NCBI GenBank assembly: GCA_020201365.1
Contig: JAIVGV010000079.1
Coordinates: forward strand, 1-9,068
Direction: 5' to 3'
From: Acidobacteriota bacterium
Lineage (GTDB): Bacteria > Acidobacteriota > Blastocatellia > Pyrinomonadales > Pyrinomonadaceae
Length of the DNA: 9,068 bases
Position numbers and translations under genes: made by a program. Under the pieces are notes generated by a model. The model searched no databases and was not told the DNA's origin. It saw only the letters and a list, made by a program, of their open reading frames with translations. Each line of letters opens with the position of its first letter. Position 1 is the first letter of the stretch. Positions 6,510 to 9,068 of this stretch are shown here, in pieces.

Positions 6510-6539
6510 TTGAAAAAGTTGGGACATTCGGCGTTTATT
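6510..6539 (+). promoter_or_regulatory. Candidate sigma70-type promoter (distal)
   Basis: TTGAAA (6510-6515, 5 of 6 to the -35 consensus) is followed after 18 nt by TTTATT (6534-6539, 4 of 6 to the -10). The predicted start near 6546 falls on the palindrome GAGTCAGACTC, which would suit an operator. The 5' leader to the diguanylate cyclase ATG would be about 230 nt. Weaker than the proximal candidate. Confidence 0.3.
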
Positions 6540-6616
6540 CTTTGTGAGTCAGACTCCCCGTAAGGTTTAACAAGTCGGCTGCGAAAGGTTCGGCTAAACC
6601 GCTGAGTAGAAAACTC

Positions 6617-6646
6617 TTGTCCGAAACGCGCGCGGGCTCTTATACT
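6617..6646 (+). promoter_or_regulatory. Candidate sigma70-type promoter (proximal) for the diguanylate cyclase gene
   Basis: TTGTCC (6617-6622, 4 of 6 to the -35 consensus) and TATACT (6641-6646, 5 of 6 to the -10) are separated by 18 nt in an otherwise GC-rich context where such words are rare. Transcription would start near 6653 and leave a ~120-nt leader before the ATG at 6773. This is the best promoter-like match I noticed in the window. Confidence 0.5.
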
Positions 6647-6772
6647 GCGGTAGGGGGGCGGTCACAGCCGTGATCCGCGCCGCTTCGAGCAAGGCTCTCC
6701 GACAGAGCACTCCTTTTTCCGCCACGTTTGCCGCGTCCTTCATCCCGAAGGTGTCAGCCGCCAACTAACACG

Positions 6773-8836
6773 ATGGAGAAGAGCGAGGAGGCTGTGCGCA
6801 CGGCACAGCGCCAGCAGGACGACGTGAAATTCCCGCCGCGCTGGGAGACGGAACAGGCGTCTCTGGCGGCTGAGTCGGGTCTCGCCCTGCTCCTCGTCGA
6901 AGGTCACCAGCCGCCGCAGCTCCTCACCTCCAACAACAACTCGATCTGCCAGACGTTCCAGACTTCGACCGCGCACGCGCACCTCTGCGACCCCTACTGC
7001 GGCGAGGCTTACAAGCGCGCGCAAGAGGCGGGCGGCGCGAGCTACTACCGCTGCCACGCCGGGTTCGAGTGCTTCGCCGCGCCCGTCGAGCTGAGGAAGG
7101 GGAGGCGGCTCGCCGTCATCGGCGGTCGCGCGTTCCTCTCTTCGGCGGACTACAGCGCGCTCGTCGAGCGTTTCCGCGACGGCGATTTGCGCGACCTGCT
7201 CAGCCCCGAACTCTTCCGCAACGTCCTCTTCGCCACGCGCTTCGAGTTGGAGAGACTCGAACGGATGTTGCAGGAGGCTGCCGAAGAAGTCGCCGCCCAC
7301 GCGCCGCGCGCGCGCGCCGCGACCGCCGACGCGATGCAGCCGACGCTGCTCGACGAAGAGCTCGAAGCCCTCGACGCGGAGCTTTTCCCCACGGGCGTCA
7401 CGCTCGAAGAGGCGAGCCAGCGCGTGCTCTACACGCTCGCCGCCGCGCACGGCTTGAAGTCGCTCGCGCTCTACGTCCGCCGCGACGACGCGCTCGCCGC
7501 CGTCTCCGCGACGGGCGACTTTAAAGTCTCCGCGCCGCACGTCTCGCTCCGTCGCGCCGCGGCGCAGAACGGTCACGCGCGCGCACACGCCGACGAAGCC
7601 TCCCCGGCGCGCGACCGGCTCGACTTCGACGCCAAGGAAGTCACAGAGATTTTCCCGCTCGCCGTCGGCGACGAGATCGCGGGCGCGCTCGCGGTCGGCG
7701 GCGCGGCGCTCGACGAGGAGAGCCGCCGCCTCGTGAGCGACTACTGCGACAAGCTCGCCGTGCCGCTCGAGCTGCTGAGCCTGCGCGAAGAACTGGAGCG
7801 ACGCATGCGCGCCGCTTACCACCTGCAATCTTTCACCGAGCAGATCGGCTCGGCCGACCCGGACGAAGCCTACAACACGATCCTGCGCCATTCGACCGAG
7901 CTACTCCGAAGCGAGCGCGCCTCGCTGCTGCTCTACGACGAGGCGGCGAACGAGCTGCAGGTGAAAGCGGCGGTCGGCCCGCGCGCGAGGGTGACGCGCG
8001 ACGCGCGCGTGCCGCTCGGCGAGGGCGTGTCGGGGACGGTCTTGCGCGAGGGTCGCCCGCTCGTCGTGCGCGATCTCGCCTCCGCCGGTCGGAAGCCCGC
8101 GCCCGCGGAGCGCAAGTACAAGACGCGCTCGTTCATCAGCTACCCTCTGCTCGTCGGCAGCCGCCGCGTCGGCGTGCTCAACGTGACGGACAAGGCCGGC
8201 GGCGGCGCTTACGACGAGCTCGATCTGAACCTGATCGATCTGCTCGCGCCGCAGATGGCGCTCGCGCTCGACCGCGCCGAGTGGCACCAGAAGGCGACGC
8301 AGTTCCAGCTCCTCTCGATCACGGACGCGCTCACCGGACTCCTCAACCGCCGCTACCTCGAAGAGCGGCTCGGCGAAGAGCTCGAACGCTCGAAGCGCCA
8401 CCGCTTCCCGGTCAGCTTCCTGATGATTGATATTGACAACTTCAAGGAGTACAACGACCGCCACGGTCATCAGGCGGGCGACATCGCTCTGGAGATGACG
8501 GCGCAGTGCCTCAAGGCTGCGCTGCGCTCGGCGGACGTCGCCTCGCGCTACGGCGGCGAGGAGTTCAGCGTGCTGCTGCCGCAGACGAGCGCGTCCGAAG
8601 CGCAGGTCATCGCCGAGCGCATACGCCAACGCGTCGAGCGCACGCCGTTCGCGCACCGCGAGTCGCAGCCGGGCGGCGCGGTCACGGTGAGCGTCGGCAT
8701 CTCGTCCTTCGCCCCGAAAGTTGACACTCCCGAGAGCATGATCGGCGCAGCCGACCAGGCCCTCTACCTCGCCAAGAGCCGCGGCAAGAACCGCGTGGAG
8801 ACCTACTCGCCCGCCCACGGCTCGAGCCCCGCCTAA
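6773..8836 (+). CDS. PocR-GAF-GAF-GGDEF diguanylate cyclase
   Basis: Predicted cytoplasmic sensor enzyme making c-di-GMP from two GTP. From the ATG at 6773 it has 687 residues; an in-frame TTG at 6728 adds 15 residues of non-conserved sequence and is less likely. Residues ~30-165 match the PocR sensory domain pattern: Cys59, CDPYC (Cys72, Cys76), YRCHAGFECF (Cys94, Cys100) and a GG-R-FL strand; PocR is a PAS-like ligand-binding module with conserved cysteines. Residues ~208-335 look like a diverged GAF domain, and ~355-500 a clearer GAF domain (SERASLLLYDE, PLGEGVSGTVLREGRPLVVRD, SFISYPLLVGSRRVGVLNV). The GGDEF domain spans ~512-677: TDALTGLLNRRYLEERL, FLMIDIDNFKEYNDRHGHQAGD, signature GGEEF (594-598) and VSVGIS. 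The I-site RSAD (585-588) lies five residues before GGEEF, so product inhibition is expected. No membrane segment or EAL domain. It is followed 6 nt later by an ATPase-like gene. Confidence 0.93.
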   Translation: MEKSEEAVRTAQRQQDDVKFPPRWETEQASLAAESGLALLLVEGHQPPQLLTSNNNSICQTFQTSTAHAHLCDPYCGEAYKRAQEAGGASYYRCHAGFECFAAPVELRKGRRLAVIGGRAFLSSADYSALVERFRDGDLRDLLSPELFRNVLFATRFELERLERMLQEAAEEVAAHAPRARAATADAMQPTLLDEELEALDAELFPTGVTLEEASQRVLYTLAAAHGLKSLALYVRRDDALAAVSATGDFKVSAPHVSLRRAAAQNGHARAHADEASPARDRLDFDAKEVTEIFPLAVGDEIAGALAVGGAALDEESRRLVSDYCDKLAVPLELLSLREELERRMRAAYHLQSFTEQIGSADPDEAYNTILRHSTELLRSERASLLLYDEAANELQVKAAVGPRARVTRDARVPLGEGVSGTVLREGRPLVVRDLASAGRKPAPAERKYKTRSFISYPLLVGSRRVGVLNVTDKAGGGAYDELDLNLIDLLAPQMALALDRAEWHQKATQFQLLSITDALTGLLNRRYLEERLGEELERSKRHRFPVSFLMIDIDNFKEYNDRHGHQAGDIALEMTAQCLKAALRSADVASRYGGEEFSVLLPQTSASEAQVIAERIRQRVERTPFAHRESQPGGAVTVSVGISSFAPKVDTPESMIGAADQALYLAKSRGKNRVETYSPAHGSSPA

Positions 8837-8842
8837 AAAAAG

Positions 8843-9068
8843 ATGCCCCCCGACACCCCCGCCCCAAACCCAACGCTCCGGCGCGTCCTCGGTCGCGTCG
8901 CGCCCGACCTCTACGTCGGGCGCGACGACGCGCTCGCCGAAGTGGTGAGCCTCGCGCCGCACGCCGCCGCCTCGCGCGGGCTGCTCGTGCTCGCCGCGCC
9001 TGCCTCGGGCGCGTCGGAGCTGCTGCGACAGTCCTACGACAGGCTCTTCGATCAACGTGGAGCCGCGT
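8843..9068 (+). CDS. AAA/NB-ARC-like N-terminus with degenerate P-loop, 3' end beyond window
   Basis: Starts at an ATG 6 nt after the diguanylate cyclase stop, behind a run of seven A, so it is very likely co-transcribed. Only 75 residues are visible. LYVGRDDALAEV (residues 23-34) resembles the xxVGRxxEL lead-in of AAA_16 and NB-ARC/NACHT-type ATPases, and is followed by a hydrophobic strand and AAPASGASELLRQ (51-63). The latter has the position and tail of a Walker A P-loop, but Ala57 stands where the nucleotide-binding lysine should be and the first glycine is also missing, so ATP binding is doubtful. The rest of the protein, including Walker B and any effector or repeat domains, lies outside the window. 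Function unknown; the family suggestion rests on this short stretch. Confidence 0.6.
   Translation, partial: MPPDTPAPNPTLRRVLGRVAPDLYVGRDDALAEVVSLAPHAAASRGLLVLAAPASGASELLRQSYDRLFDQRGAA

Larger units (their letters stand above)
6459..6772. other. 314-nt intergenic region / leader before the diguanylate cyclase gene
   Basis: No credible coding frame is present. The central part (about 6500-6650) is clearly AT-richer than the flanks and holds two sigma70-like promoter candidates, listed separately. Between them are a perfect 11-nt palindrome GAGTCAGACTC (6546-6556) and a looser inverted pair GGTTTA (6564-6569) / TAAACC (6595-6600), both possible regulator sites but short enough to arise by chance. 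No strong intrinsic terminator for the upstream gene is seen. No Shine-Dalgarno sequence precedes the ATG at 6773. Confidence 0.6.

Noticed and set aside
4371..6527. Minus-strand open frames 4371-5186 and 5799-6527 opposite the substrate-binding protein gene
   Set aside because: Arg-rich composition without domains or signals; explained by third-position GC bias of the plus-strand gene.
6694..6718. Short stem GCTCT/AGAGC followed by TTTTT as an attenuator or terminator in the diguanylate cyclase leader
   Set aside because: The stem is only 5 bp, and the T-run begins 5 nt after it (6714-6718), so termination is unlikely; kept only as a note.
6740..9055. Two long minus-strand open frames (6740-7891 and 7901-9055) opposite the diguanylate cyclase gene
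   Set aside because: They are Arg/Val/Glu-rich mirror frames typical of GC-rich DNA, match no domain I know, and lie opposite a gene with complete, ordered domains.

Overview
The window looks like chromosomal DNA from a GC-rich bacterium (roughly two thirds G+C by eye, with strong third-position G/C bias). Acidobacteriota, perhaps the Blastocatellia side, is my best guess from the gene mix and the style of the intergenic repeats, but no rRNA or marker gene settles it. I see no phage, plasmid, transposase, CRISPR, tRNA or rRNA gene.

Layout: (1) the 3' two thirds of etfB and a complete etfA (1-1552), the two subunits of an electron transfer flavoprotein, separated by a 92-nt spacer with a 13-bp inverted repeat. 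(2) A 94+94 bp near-perfect inverted repeat (1541-1765) between etfA and a convergent sco-like copper lipoprotein gene (1762-2550, minus). It contains the last codons and stop of etfA and supplies the stop of the sco gene, which appears to lack its C-terminal ~25 residues as a result. (3) A divergent plus-strand run: folD (one-carbon folate metabolism), coaE (last step of CoA synthesis), and an oligopeptide-type ABC transporter substrate-binding lipoprotein that overlaps coaE by ATGA and carries unusual low-complexity insertions. (4) A 314-nt AT-richer intergenic region with two sigma70-like promoter candidates. (5) A PocR-GAF-GAF-GGDEF diguanylate cyclase (6773-8836), followed 6 nt later by the start of a protein with an AAA/NB-ARC-like N-terminus but a P-loop lacking the lysine (8843 to the window end).

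Most of the content is core metabolism: electron transfer from acyl-CoA or other dehydrogenases (etfBA), copper delivery towards cytochrome oxidase (sco), folate, CoA and peptide uptake. The accessory part is the c-di-GMP signalling gene with its coupled ATPase-like partner. The observations I rate highest are the large inverted repeat and the gene truncation it appears to have caused, the lack of GTCGAC in Val-Asp codon pairs, and the diguanylate cyclase/degenerate P-loop gene pair. I found no clearly new multi-gene system.
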